Shown piece by piece: positions 33,980-46,700 of a stretch of 64,000 bases of DNA (positions are counted from its first letter, which is position 1; every line of letters starts with the position of its first letter). A model generated the notes under the pieces. That model was not told where the DNA came from. It was given only the letters and a program-made list of their open reading frames with translations, and did no database searches. This stretch comes from Toxotes chatareus (taxonomy: Eukaryota > Chordata > Actinopteri > Toxotidae): positions 50,681 through 114,680 of the forward strand of contig JAFBJY010001314.1 of NCBI GenBank assembly GCA_016801885.1, read 5' to 3'. The translations under genes and the position numbers were made by a program.

Positions 33980-36876
33980 AGTACATGTTAGTAGTTCATG
34001 TCAGTGTCTAGTTTAGAAGTTAATGTTTTGAAATGTTTTGTCCAAATGATATGTTTGTGAAACTGTGACAGCAAGTAATCATACCCATAAGCCCAGTGGT
34101 TTGATTGTGTGCTTATCATTCATGGACAATATTGGGTTTTTTTAATGCTGATCATGACTGTGAGATATTCTCATGGTTGCTCAACTTCTTAACTTTGTTT
34201 TGGTGTGATGCACTGTAGTTTGTGTTAAAGGAAAGGATTTCTAGGAAGTCTGTACTGTCTGCAACAAGATCCTTTCTAAAGAAATTCTAATGGAAATGCT
34301 GTGTGTTATTTTATGAAGTTACATCAATGTACTGTAGGTCAGGTCTGTGATGTATTATGATACTTGATGGAGGACTTCACTTTAAGTGCTGTGAACAGGA
34401 AACAGTTTGATGTGTTGGTAAAATCTTCTTATTTCCAATGTGTGAATCACTTTCATCATCTCTCAAGATTTGGCCCAAAAACAAAGAAGCAGCACAGTTT
34501 AAGACTCAGGAGAAATAATCTCCCAGTCCAATGCAAACTAACCAGCACACCCTGTTTCCACTTCTACAATCATCTACTTATTATTGTGCTTTAAAGTTTC
34601 AGCCTTCTTACATTTATCTATCACTGAGTCCACTTGTGTCTTATACTGAACACTAGGTTCAAATCTCCTTTTGGCTTTGAGCCTTGATTTTTAGTTCATT
34701 TCCAGTTCAATACAATTATGTCCTGTAGTAAATCTGCAGAATGAGTCGTAGGACTTAAAGCTGGATCAGCTGTTGCATGAAGCGTTTCAGGCTGTGTTCA
34801 TGTTCACCCTCTTTGGTTAAGGGACAGTAAAACAATCAGTGATTTCCTCACTGTGGAGTAAATTTAGGCTGCTGAGAATTCTTCCTGCCTTGAAAACCTT
34901 AGTCCTGAACCTGGAATCTAAAATATGTTGATGTGTTTGAGGTGGCATGTGATGCATTTGGATGAGTGTTCATTTGCTGTGTTTTGAGTGTAGGAGGAAA
35001 ACTGTTGATGACTGTGAGGACAGAATAAGTTTGGAAGTTTAACTCTGCCACTTTAGCAGCTCTGATTCTTGTTTTCTGCTCCATGCAGCTCATCTACAGG
35101 ACTGTATTAAGTCCTAGTTGTTGAAGGATCTTAATTATTAAGCAGTGAAACTATTTCACATGAGGAAATGGTACATTCATTCTTTGAAATGTTTCCTTTC
35201 TTCTGTTTCCTTGTCTTTTGATGATGGTCACTAAGCTCCAAATCTTGTATCTGTTCAGAATTCAGCCTCAGTCAGTGTGAGAGAGCTGATATGTTTAAAA
35301 GTTCATAGACTGAAAAGGTTCTGAGAAGTTCTCTTGAAAAATGGATCCTAAATTTAACTCTAACAAATTGCACAGTCCTGAAGCACTAATGAAATATTTG
35401 ATTGGTGTGTTGGAATAAAGTGGGACACACACACACACACACATCTTGTTTAGATGTAACAGAGCCCACAGTCGTTCTGAAGAATGACACAATCAGAAAA
35501 TACATTTGGCGTTTGAGGAATTTAATTGTGTGCCTGCTCCAAATGCTATGCTAGGTCTATGTGGAGCAGCTTGAGTGAGACATTATGTTTCTGTTTGTTT
35601 ACTATGAGACTGTGAATATTATTAGCTGACTGGATGAATAGAACACAAGAGAGATTAACTAACCCTTATTTTAAGATGCAAGCACACACAATCATCTTGA
35701 CATCTTGATAGGAAAAGAAGGGTCAAGGAAAAGTTCTCACTGCAGCAGCTGTAGAATTTTATTATTATGACCACAATTACACCACAAGAGCCATTTTGAC
35801 TCTGTCATTTACAGGCTCTGTGTTTCCAGTTCACTATTAAACACAATGATGTACTTTATTTCTTCATGATGACTCTTGAAAGTTTTTGAAGAGAGAGGAG
35901 AAAATTTCTTCTGTCATTTTTGCCTTTTTTTTTCCTCACAAAACTCGTTTTAAAGATTTTCATGATTCAAGAAAAACACATTTTCTTGGTGGTCGGAGAA
36001 AATGAGGAACTGTTCCATCATTTATCCAGAAGTTTCTATAGTAATGTGATCATTATTCTGTGACTGTGACAGGAGGAGTTCAGTGAATTGATGTGACTCG
36101 TCTGTGCTCTTTCACTGCTCATTTTAATGAAGTATATATTCCCTCTCTGTATTATGATATCGGATTGTAACTCAGCTTTACCACAACACTGTCATTGTAC
36201 ACCTGTATGTTTTGTTCACCGTGTTGATCCATCTGTCTTCCTGTATTCATTCTCTCACTCCCTCGCTCACTACAACCACATACACTAAATACACTAAACT
36301 GTAGTAAACTGTGGAAAAGCAAATCCATTATGTGTGAAACATAATGTGGCTGGATGATGTTCAGAGGAAACAGATTTTCTGAATGAATGAGGTAATGAAG
36401 TTTATTAACAGCAGTGGAGGTGGGAGACTGGGGTTTGTATCCAGAGTCCACTCTGTGGTTAGGTTTGGTATTTACAGCTATTTAACAATACAAACAAGCT
36501 AACTTGCATAATGTCACACACACACATTTCATCAGAGAGACCAGCTCTCAGAAATAAGTCCAGCAGTGGAGACAGTCCAACAGGCTCCACATGTTTCTGC
36601 ACTACTCTACTACTGTGCTGAGAGGAGACTGTACTGAAGCTGTCAGCTGTACCATCAGCCTCTGAGGCTGCTCTGCTCTCTGTGTCACACACTGCTACTG
36701 TACATGAAGACTGCTGTCAGCTCGGCTCAGCTCCACTCATCACTAACTAACTTCATTTAGAGCAAACAGAGCTCTGCTGTAACAGGAAGCAGCAGAAAGT
36801 CAGAGGCTTCGCCGTGAGGAGCGCAGACCTCTCTGTCATGTCAGGTGTTTTCAGGAAGGGACGTCACTTCACACAC
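33980..36876. other. Non-coding interval
   Basis: Weak similarity to the sequence after 62,406 persists for some hundreds of bases (for example gtttgtgttaaaggaaag near 34,218 and 62,611). A CA run lies at about 35,427-35,442. No coding domain recognised. Confidence 0.45.
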
Positions 36877-37068
36877 CTTCACAACTCGAGTCAGCATCAG
36901 ACGGACACACGCACAATAAACATCCACGGTAGCTGGGATTTCCCTCTCAGCTCCGGTGTTTCCTAGTGGAAAACGCCAGGACATGAAATGAAACGATCCC
37001 TTGCCTTGAAATCCAAAGAGGAAAGCGACGGCGGGGATCCACACGGTGTGTATCCAGAAGTAAAGCAT
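36877..37068 (-). CDS. Candidate first coding exon of unidentified secreted/membrane protein
   Basis: Starts at ATG 37,068 on the minus strand and stays open for 64 codons to a GTGTGT donor. It begins with a hydrophobic stretch suggestive of a signal peptide or membrane anchor (MLYFWIHTVWIPAVAFLFGF). The surroundings are richer in CpG than neighbouring DNA, as expected near a promoter. I do not recognise the protein and found no matching second exon, so this is a weak prediction. Confidence 0.25.
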
Positions 37069-39605
37069 GGTGTCCTTTAATCAGCTGCAAAGCTCCGCGC
37101 TCTTCCCGACGAAGCTCCGTGTCCAGCGGTTCATTTCCAGAAGAGAAAGCGCTGCAGATGAAGCCGAGCGGAGGAAGAAATCCCAGTGTGAACGCTGCTG
37201 ATGAACACAAGAGCTGGAGACTCTGTCGCTGCTTCTTCTGCTGCTTTCACACGGACATTAGCGACCCCTACCGGAACTGTTATCCAGAGAGGAAGAGACT
37301 GTGTCTGTGTGAGAGTCCTCTGTCTCTGTCTCTGTGTGTGTGTGCTCAGTATGTTGCTACTAAAGCAACGTTTCATGGTTCAGGACTGACAGCAGGACTA
37401 ATCTGGACAAGTCCAACTCATTTCATTCAGCTCCACAACCATGATTTGTCACATGGAGTGAAGTGAAGCCAGTGAAGAGGAGGGAATGGGAGGAGGAAGC
37501 AACACAAAGTGTTTGCTGGTCTCTGGTGGGATCTTAGCCAGCAGTTTGTCTCTGTGTTATTCTGTCTCTGCACCGTTAAACATTCATACTCAGGTGGACA
37601 GTCACAGTGGACACTGTCTAATGTCCAGAGGAAAAAAAAAGTTCAAAGTGAAGACAGTCCAGTTGGTCTCATTGGATAAAGCCAGTTATCTGTGTGCAAA
37701 CAAGCGTGACAGCAGATTTATTCCACTTAGTTCTGTCAGAGCCACTGAAGCTGTTTCTTTACTTTTTATTCTTCCCTCCAGCTGCAGTGAGAACATCTAC
37801 AGAAGAAACATTATTATTATTATTTACTGTCCAACACAGTAAAGTGTAAATGATGGACATTTACTCAACACAACTTTTTATTTCCACTGTCACAGGATAG
37901 AAAGAACAAAGAACTTCACTAAGAGCCTTGTTTCATAATTCATTTCCAGCCCACAGTGTTTCTGTCCTCCAGCAAACCTTTGGATGTCAGTGTGTCAAGC
38001 TGATGTTGGTGAATCTGAGGCTGTGTTGACTGAGAGAAGAAGCTGTGAGATCTTTTAGACCCTGAGGACTCACTCTGGACTGATTTGATAGATGCTCCAC
38101 AAATAAAAGTGCTTCTCCACTCAACTAACTACTACTCCTCATAGGGACTGTCTGCAGGAACTGAAGCTGCTTTTGGTCAAAGAGATATTCATGTGTTCAC
38201 TGTTCACTCAGGACCATTCAGCTGGGTTGGTGAATTCAGCACCAAGGACAGCAGCAGCTGAACTGTACACAACTACTAACAGATAGATGGAGTGTGTACA
38301 ACATTCATGTTAATGTATCTGCTGAAATCCTGTTGGAAGTAGCATAAAGTGTCCTCCAGGCTGATGGCAGTAACCTGCTGCAATTAGCCAATAATGAGCC
38401 CATTAGCCTTTATAATGAAGTTCACACATATTATTATTTGCTACACAGGATGAAGACAATTAGTTTAAAAAGAATCATTTGAAGGTTTATGAGAGTTGCT
38501 ACTTTATTTTTAATCCTGCTGCTGTAGATTTTCCTCAACTCCAAACAATGTGGACTGTGAAGTGAAGCATTAACAAGCTCTCAGTCAGCACCATGGAAAG
38601 AGGCAGAGACGACTGCTGTTCTCTCTACAGTACAAAACAATTATCACTGTTTACACTCTTTATTTTTCTCATATGGTTCCATTTTTTCAGTGTTACTTCA
38701 AATTGATGAAATCACAGTTCCACTATCATCTCTCTATCATCTCTTATTTTCATCCTACACTTTTTTTTTTTTTTTTTTTCAGAGATCCCAAGTCCAGTTT
38801 GTCCCAAGTCTGGACATAAAAGCAGTTCAAACACAGTCATGCAGAATGTAGATCATTTTCTCAAACAGCTGCACTGAGTTAGTCACAATTATTTCTATAG
38901 ACACTGTTACAGTTAAAGATAAAGCCCATAGTAGGGCTGGCTCATGCAACTGAACCATCCCTTAGTTATGCTGCTATAGGCCTAGGCTGCTGGGGGACTT
39001 CCCATGATCCTCTGCACACCTCTTCTCTCTTTCTCTCCTCAGACCCACTCTCACATGTATTAGCATTTATTCCATGTCATTAACTCTGTGTCCTCTCTGT
39101 CCCGTAGTCCTGTGCTTGTTTCTCTCTGGTCTCTCTTTCTCTGTACCTTTCTGCAGCTTTTTGCTTCTGTGCTCTGTTTCCTATCATAACTGTAATCTGC
39201 TGAGCACACGGTATCCACTAACTGTTCTGTAATCTGAATGCTGGCTCTCTAACATTGTTCACTGCCAACCCTGTTTGTATCATGTTTTATATGCAGCATA
39301 TCCTTCTCCTCCTCTCCTCCATTCCTAGCTGTCCTATCTTCCTCCTTTTCCTCCTTTCACCCAGCCCGGCCATCAGCAGGAGGGTCCCCCATATGAGACA
39401 GATTCTGCTCAAGGTTTCTTCCTGTTAAAAGAGTTTTTTCTTGCCATTGTTGCCTTAAGTGCTTGCTCTGGGGTCAGGCTCTGGGTCTCTGTAAAGCGCT
39501 TGAGACAATTTTGATTATGGAAGAAAAACAAAATATGAACAAAAAAGTACAATAAAACAGACCAGCAGGTGTTGACAGAGGGTTCCTGTGTGATGTTGTG
39601 TGTGT
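37069..39605. other. Non-coding interval with common fish interspersed repeat
   Basis: About 38,930-39,540 contains ggtttcttcctgttaaaaga and a gtctctgtaaagcgcttgag tail, a very common fish interspersed repeat whose class I cannot fix. A T run lies at 38,760-38,779. About 38,214-38,275 is repeated inverted at 61,800-61,862. No gene recognised. Confidence 0.5.
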
Positions 39606-39683
39606 CTGCAGGCTGCCAGGATGTCTGATCACTGAGGAAGGCTGAGCTTCTCTGGCCTCAGCTCTGAGCTCTGAGGGCCAGCA
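39606..39683 (+). pseudogene. Orphan NLR LRR-exon relic
   Basis: After a tgtgtgtctgcag acceptor the sequence reads LPGCLITEEG, a TGA, then ASLASALSS, matching the start of fish NLR LRR exons (GCLITEEGCASLASALSS). The TGA replaces the usual Cys. Similarity stops after about 75 bp and no neighbouring LRR exon is present. It is a leftover of another NLR copy in this cluster. Confidence 0.7.
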
Positions 39684-41039
39684 TTCAGATTACAAAACAA
39701 CACCACATTCACTGAACCTCTGTATCCTGGGTTTGGTCTCTGGTGGTCTGGTTCCTCAGTGTCTCTGTGTAGAGTGTAGCAGAGAGAGTCTCCTCCTGTT
39801 AGAGAAACTCTCTCAGATAGTTCAGTCTGTACATGTCTGTCTCTTTCACTCACACACACCTTTTCAGATTCATGTATTAAAGCAGTTTATTTGTTAAACT
39901 CTCCTAAATGATTCCTTGTAAACTTCTTCCTCTTCCAGTCCTTTAAAGATGGAAGCTATAATTATTACAGGAGAAAAATGTTGCTGACTTTTACTTTTTA
40001 AGATTCTATTCATGACCTTGTCCTTTTACATTAAAAGCATCATTGTGAACATCAGTGTTTTGTCTTTCTCTGAATCTTGGGACAACTGAGCTGATTCAGT
40101 TCAGACTAAAATCCTGCCACGGTTTATCTGAAAGATCTGAGAAAAAACAAAGAAACTTTTTAGCTTCGTGTGTCATTTTTACAGTGTATACCTGGTGTTC
40201 ACCCTGTTTTTCATGTTTTACAGTGAATCCTCTGGCTGCTGATAATACTTGTGTACTTTTACTGCTGATGTTGTCATTGGTCATTTTCACACTGCATCAC
40301 ATATTTCTGACAGTCCTTTCCCTTGTGATGTTTTCCACGTTGTCACCCTGGTTGTTGCAGTGCAGTCTAACTTCCACTTTACATCTGCTGCTTTTTATTT
40401 TTTACAAGTTCATTACACTGTTGTAATATTTTACAATGCATCCCCTGGTTGTAAGTTCATCCAGAGCTCATCTATGACCATCATTTTTATTTGATATATC
40501 CTGTGTCTCCTTTGTTGCCATTTTACACAGTGCACAGCCTCCATTAAATTCTTTTACAGTGTATTTCCTATAATAATCAAAGTTTAGCCAAGCCATATAA
40601 ATAATAAACACTTCATATAATGTATGTTTTGCACATTGGTAATTAATTTTACACAGTATTTAACGTACGTTATTTTAGTAATAAATTAATTTAAGCAACA
40701 AATAAATCTGGTGAGTCACTTGGGAGCCGAAAGAGCTGCTCTTCTTAGTGAGCCGAGCCATAATTACCGGCTCTCTCAAAAGAGTCGGAATTCCCATCAC
40801 TGTACTCCACGGTAGCTGAAAGTTTACTTTCACTTTGACCGAAGTTTGTGGCGTGGATGATTTTCTCTGTCTGAAGGTAAATGTCAGCACTTTTAATGTT
40901 TTACTCGTCAACACTTCCTGTAGTTACCTGAATTATCTGATGTTCGAGTTTTTTGGATGTTGTTGTGTTTTTGTATTTTTGTTTTTTTTTAACTGCGTTG
41001 AGGTGTTTAGTTGTGTAGACTCTGAGTTGTCGCTGTAAA
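39684..41039. other. Non-coding interval upstream of NLR copy B
   Basis: Contains recurring ttttacagtg words (about 40,180-40,560). About 40,672-40,800 is a hAT-like fragment matching the complement of 23,680-23,770. No gene. Confidence 0.5.
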
Positions 41040-41390
41040 GTGGCAGGAAGAGGACCGTTATTTCACATGGCGGCGCGAAGAGACGCAGCGGTTTGTGTTT
41101 CTTCTTTCATCATCCGCCATGTTGTGTGGATATCTGCAGTAGAAGCGGTGGAGTCAGAGTAGAAGCAGAGTGAGCTTATGGTCAGTAGCTGAACACGGAG
41201 CCTTTGTTAGTCTGTGGCTCCACTTACTGCTGACTGAAGGCAGCTTTTCCTGCCTGAATCAGCCTGTGGAGGAGGCGGACCTGAGCCGCTGCTCTCCCGC
41301 AGTCTGAGCCGCTAAATGCGGTCTGAGCTCGGCCGGACAGCGGCTGGAGAACAGCTCTGACTTCCTCTGTCATTAGATGAACTCTACAGG
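41040..41390 (+). promoter_or_regulatory. Candidate CpG-rich promoter and untranslated first exon of NLR copy B
   Basis: A locally GC/CpG-rich stretch lies 2.3 kb upstream of the first coding exon. It holds two YY1-like sites, catggcggc (about 41,068) and ccgccatgttg (about 41,114), a combination common in TATA-less vertebrate promoters. The purpose is inferred from composition, strand and position only. The downstream gene begins with a spliced 5' leader at 43,672, so an upstream non-coding exon is required. Confidence 0.4.
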
Positions 41391-41959
41391 ACTGAGCTCA
41401 GAGGGACTGACAGGGTTTTTCAGGCTCTATGTGATTTTCAGAGAGACAGTTAACACTCCATCCACAGAGTCAGAGACCTCCTGGTCCTATCAGGACAAAC
41501 TCTACCTGATGAATTAGATGATAAAGACCCAAATCCATAAATACTCTCACAATAAAGCATCTCAGTGGCTCTGATAGGTGATTATATCTCTGTGGCTGGT
41601 CACAGTACAAACAGAAAAACTGTCTGTCAGGACATATTTACTGTTTTTATTGATGTCTATCTGTGTCTCCGCTGTTTGGTTTGGTTTTTGTTTGTTGTTG
41701 CTGCTTCATATAGTTCAGACTTTACTATTAGAAAAGGCAGGATAGTGCCAGGGACCCCAACTAAAAGGGCCCCTGGAATAATATTGAGGAGAAATGAACT
41801 GAGTCTCAGTTGTTTTGTGTGGAATAATCACCTGCAGCTTGTTTCATCAAGTCATTTTCTACAGAAACACTGCAGACAAACAGATTGTCAGATAAAATCA
41901 GTGGATCTCAGTCCATCTGTGTGTCAGTGAATGGAAATGGTCGTCTCTGGATCGTGTGT

Positions 41960-43620
41960 GAAAGATATGAAAGGATTTTAACCATGTGACTCTGAATAAG
42001 ACACTTCAAAACTTTTGTCAGTATGTCTCCTGTTTAACCAGGCAGGAAAAGACACTGGACCTGTGCTATGGGTTGATACAGGGGGCCTATAAATCTCTTC
42101 CTCTCCCTCCTTTGAGCTCCTCTGATCATAACTGTGTGCATTTGCTGCCCACATATAAAACAGGAGGAGAGACATAACATGCTCATACATGGTCTTTTGC
42201 AGGGACATGATCATTTCCTGTAGGCGTGTTCAAATATTTCCCAACAACAAACCATGATTTATCAAATCAGTTAAAGGAGGATTACAAATCAGAACTGGAA
42301 AACAAGATGGCAGCAAACAAACTTGGTTCAGCCTGGGCAAGCATGAAAACTACTGCAGGCCTTCAGAGCACAGAGCTCAGTACTGTGTCTTTTTAGATGG
42401 TTGGAACTCGGACACAGAGCTGGATAATGTTCTGAATTGTTTTTACTGTCGTTTTGATTCCTTTGATTTTAGCACAGAAACTCAGCAACTGAAACATAAA
42501 CTTAAAGACACTATGCACTTTAACATTGAGCTGTGTGATTCTGTGCAGTAAAAGTGAACAAAGGTCACGGCTCCGATAATATATGTGGGCATTTAGTGAA
42601 GTCCTGTGCACATGAACTGAGTCCTTTGTTTCAATATATTTTTAATAAGTCCTTACAGACACAACATGTCCCTAAGCTCTGGAAGGACACTGTGGTTGCT
42701 GTCCCAAAACACTGAATGATGTTAGACCAGTCGCCCTGACTTAAAATTAAATGAAAACCTTAGAGAAACTGGTCAGATCTGAGGTCCTGAAGCAAACTGA
42801 ACATGCACTGGATCCTCTGCAGTTTGCATACAGGCCTCACAGTGGAGTGGAGGATGCTACAGTGACTCTGCTCAACATGCTTTTTAAACATCTGGATTTT
42901 AATGGGACACACACCAGGCTTTTATTTGTGGACTTGTCTTCTGTTTTTAATACAATCCAACCTCACATTTGAATTGAAAGGCTCCTACAACAGTTTGATT
43001 TAAATAATAATCTGGTGGGTTGGATTCTGAATGTTTTAACCAACAGGACACAGAGAGTGAGGGTCAACAGTACATTGTCTGACCAAAGGTGTTCTTCCAC
43101 TGATGACTCCACCCTTTGCACTGCCACTTTCAGCTTCTTCCCTCCGGGCGGAGGTTTATCGTCCCAAGATGTAAAACCCAGTGATATAAAAACAGCTTTG
43201 TTCCTGCTGCTGTCACAGAGCTGAACAAGCTGCAATATGTTGCACATACTTACTTCTTTATGGATTTATTTCTTATTTATTTATTATGTGGATTTTAATT
43301 TTACTTTTATTGGGTTTTTAACTTCTTTCTCTTTTTAAACTTCTTTTAACTTTGGTTTTAGTCCAGAGGTTTTTATTATTTTACCTTTTACTAGAGTTAT
43401 TCTTTATTGACCCTTCTCTCTCTTTGACCCTGATTGGTGGAGCCTTGAGCACTTTTAGCACTTTTACTTTTATCATCATGTTTATAGTCAGCTGTGTTGG
43501 TTTTGTGTTACATTTCTTTGTGTTCTGTGTATATGTGTCAAAAGGACGTCATCATCTGATCATCTGACTGCAAAACAAATCCACCTACAGGTACAAATAA
43601 AGAAACCTGAACCTGAACCT
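41960..43620 (+). mobile_element. LINE (CR1/L2-like) remnant in the 5' intron of NLR copy B
   Basis: An endonuclease part reads KTLDLCYGLIQGAYKSLPLP and SSSDHNCVHLLP (about 42,050-42,160), the conserved TLDLCYG and SDHN motifs of APE-type endonucleases. The RT part follows: SPLFQYIFNKSL (about 42,625), then KTLEKLVRSEVLKQ and DPLQFAYRPHSGVEDA (about 42,750-42,860), and LLFVDLSSVFNTIQP (about 42,920). The C-terminal region is near 43,130-43,220. The 3' end carries a cctgaa hexamer array (about 43,600-43,622). Stops and a large RT deletion make it inactive. Confidence 0.75.
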
Positions 43621-43671
43621 GAGAATGATTTCAGTTGATGTGCAGATGAATGATTTGTGTTTTCTCTCCAG

Positions 43672-43710
43672 ATGAAGGTAGAAAGTGTGTGTGAGCTGAT
43701 GTGGATGTGA
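43672..43710 (+). promoter_or_regulatory. Upstream ORF (12 codons) in the NLR copy B leader
   Basis: Directly after the acceptor (ttttctctccag) the leader reads ATG AAG GTA ... ATG TGG ATG TGA, a short ORF ending 10 nt before the main ATG at 43,721. Such an upstream ORF would be expected to lower translation of the receptor. If transcription or splicing joins differently it may not be in the mRNA. Confidence 0.5.
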
Positions 43711-46700
43711 ATTCAGCATCATGAATCAGTGTGAGGACAGAGAGGAGGGAGCCCCTCCCCCTAAAAGCAGTCTGTGTGGGGACCATGAGATCCAGACCAG
43801 AGCTCAGAGGTGAGATGAGGATCTCTAACTGTCCATGACTCTTCTCCATGTCAGAGCTCAGCACTCACATCACTGCACCATCATTATTCACACTCAAAGC
43901 TCTGTGTGTGTTGTGTTGAAGGCCAGAGCAGCAGCACACACCAGACTCTGCTGGACCTGGACCTGAACATGGACCTGAGCCCAGCTGTGTGTCCATGAAG
44001 AGTGACATGTCAAAGGGTGGCCTCATTAATTTCAAAGGACAGCCTCCCTCTGCTGCAAAGAAGTGAGCTGCAACTGAAAACATGTTTTCTTCTTTACTAT
44101 GAGAACATTGTATGAATAATAGATATGTCGTCCCTGTCCCTATGTCCCTTATGGTCTTAATCTTTGTGTCCACCAGGATCCATCAGAGGCCAGACTTCCC
44201 TGTACCTGAGCCCAGCTGTGTGTCCATGAAGAGTGACAGGTCAAAGGGTGGCCTCATTACTTTCAAAGGACAGCCTCCCTCTGCTGCAAAGAAGTGAGCT
44301 GCAGCTGAGTTTAAAATGTATCAGACAGCTGTCCTGTATAACTGGTCTTCTATGAAAGATGAAGCGATTGTGTTTTGTCTCCAGGCTTCATGAATGACAC
44401 AGTATATGAACATGATCAGGCTGAAATACAGGCTTTAGTGGCAAAGTTGATGTTTCTCTTTTCAAGAAAAGCACTTCTTATGTTCTTATATGTGTCATTC
44501 AGATCAGAACTAAAACTCCCTGTAACTCAGCACCTATCCAGTTCCAGTGTTTGTGTTAGTGTCCTGTAGCAGAGGTGAAACTTCTGTCAAACCCAGTGCG
44601 AGAGAATGTCACAGCACAGTAGTGTTTGCTTTAATCAGGACAGTCACCACAGAACATAAAAGCAGCTGTTGTTTGTGTACAAAGCATAAAACACTCACAG
44701 ATGCTGCAAACATAATGTGAGCTAATTCTTCATGATTCCTCCACAGAGTGGACCAGGAGAGCTCAGAGGTTCCCAGTGCTCAGTCTGCCCAGCAGCATCA
44801 AACACACCTGGACTCCATATTTATGGTCTGTACATGGACAACAACTACTTTGACATCTGTTTTGTTGACAATAATATCCATGCTGCACTTTTTAGAGCAG
44901 TGGATTGTCAGTGTGTCCAACATGGATCTGATGTTTGGCTCCATGGTTTTACTTTGATTGTGTCATTCATATAGTTTTCTGTTCCAGCTGCTGGAGGAGA
45001 ACATTGTCACTTTTGTGAAGAAGGAGCTGAAGAAGATCCAGAAGATTGTGAGTCCAGATTACCCAGAATCCTCAGAGAGTCAGAGGGAGGATGAGGAGGT
45101 GTTGGATGGTGAGGATGAAGAGCAGAGGAGGAGCAGCAGAGAGGTTTTTGTGAAGATCACAGTGAACTTCCTGAGGAGAATGAAGCAGCAGGAGCTGGCT
45201 GACCGTCTGCACAGCAGTAAGAGGATTTCTCTAGAGATTCAACATGATGGACAAATGGGACATTTACTAATGTCTCAAGACGTGGAGGGAAATATGTTGT
45301 TCTTTAGGGGGATGAACATGTCATGTTTTCTTTATGAATCAGTCATTGATGTTGTTTCTTGTTTGTTCATTCAGGACATGATGCTGCAGTTTGTCAACGT
45401 AAACTTAAATCTGCTCTGAAGAAGAAGTTCCAGTGTGTGTTTGAGGGGATCTCTAAAGCAGGAAACCCAACCCTTCTGAATCAGATCTACACAGAGCTCT
45501 ACATCACAGAGGGAGGGACTGGAGAGGTCAATGATGAACATGAGGTCAGACAGATTGAAACTGCATCCAGGAAACCAGCCAGACCAGAAACAAGCATCAG
45601 ACAAGAAGACATCTTTAAAGCCTCACCTGGAAGAGATGGACCAATCAGAACAGTGATGACAAAGGGAGTGGCTGGCATTGGGAAAACAGTCTTAACACAG
45701 AAGTTGACTCTGGACTGGGCTGAAGACAAAGCCAACCAGGACATACACTTCACATTTCCATTCACGTTCAGAGAGCTGAATGTGCTGAAAGAGAAAAGTT
45801 CAGCTTGGTGGAACTTGTTCATCACTTCTTTACTGAAACCAAAGAAGCAGGACTCTGCAGGTTTGAAGAGGTCCAGGTTCTGTTCATCTTTGACGGTCTG
45901 GATGAGTGTCGACTTCCTCTGGACTTCCACAACACTGAGATCCTGACTGATGTTACAGAGTCCACCTCAGTGGATGTGCTGCTGACAAACCTCATCAGGG
46001 GAAACTGCTTCCCTCTGCTCGCCTCTGGATAACCACACGACCTGCAGCAGCCAATCAGATCCCTCCTGAGTGTGTTGACATGGTGACAGAGGTCAGAGGG
46101 TTCACTGACCCACAGAAGGAGGAGTACTTCAGGAAGAGGTTCAGAGAGGAGGAGCAGGCCAGAAGGATCATCTCCCACATCAAGACTTCACGAAGCCTCC
46201 ACATCATGTGCCACATCCCGGTCTTCTGCTGGATCACTGCTACAGTTCTGGAGGATGTGTTGGAAACCAGAGAGGGAGGAGGGCTGCCCAAGACCCTGAC
46301 TGAGATGTACATCCACTTACTGGTGGTTCAGTCCAAACTGAAGAATGTTAAGTATGATGGAGGAGCTGAGACAGATCCACACTGGAGTCCAGAGACCAGG
46401 GAGATGATTGAGTCTCTGGGAAAACTGGCTTTTGAGCAGCTGCAGAAAGGAAACCTGATCTTCTATGAATCAGACCTGACAGAGTGTGGCATCCATATCA
46501 GAGCAGCCTCAGTGTACTCAGGAGTGTTCACACAGGTCTTTAAAGAGGAGAGAGGACTGTACCAGGACAAGGTGTTCTGCTTCGTCCATCTGAGTCTTCA
46601 GGAGTTTCTGGCTGCTCTTCATGTCCATCTGACCTTCATCAAGTCTGGAGTCAATCTGCTGTCAGAAGAACAATCAACCTCCCTGTGGTCTAAACTGTTC

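Noticed and set aside
37486..37842. 118-codon plus-strand frame
   Set aside because: No domain, no splice or promoter support; ends in an ATT repeat (IIIII).
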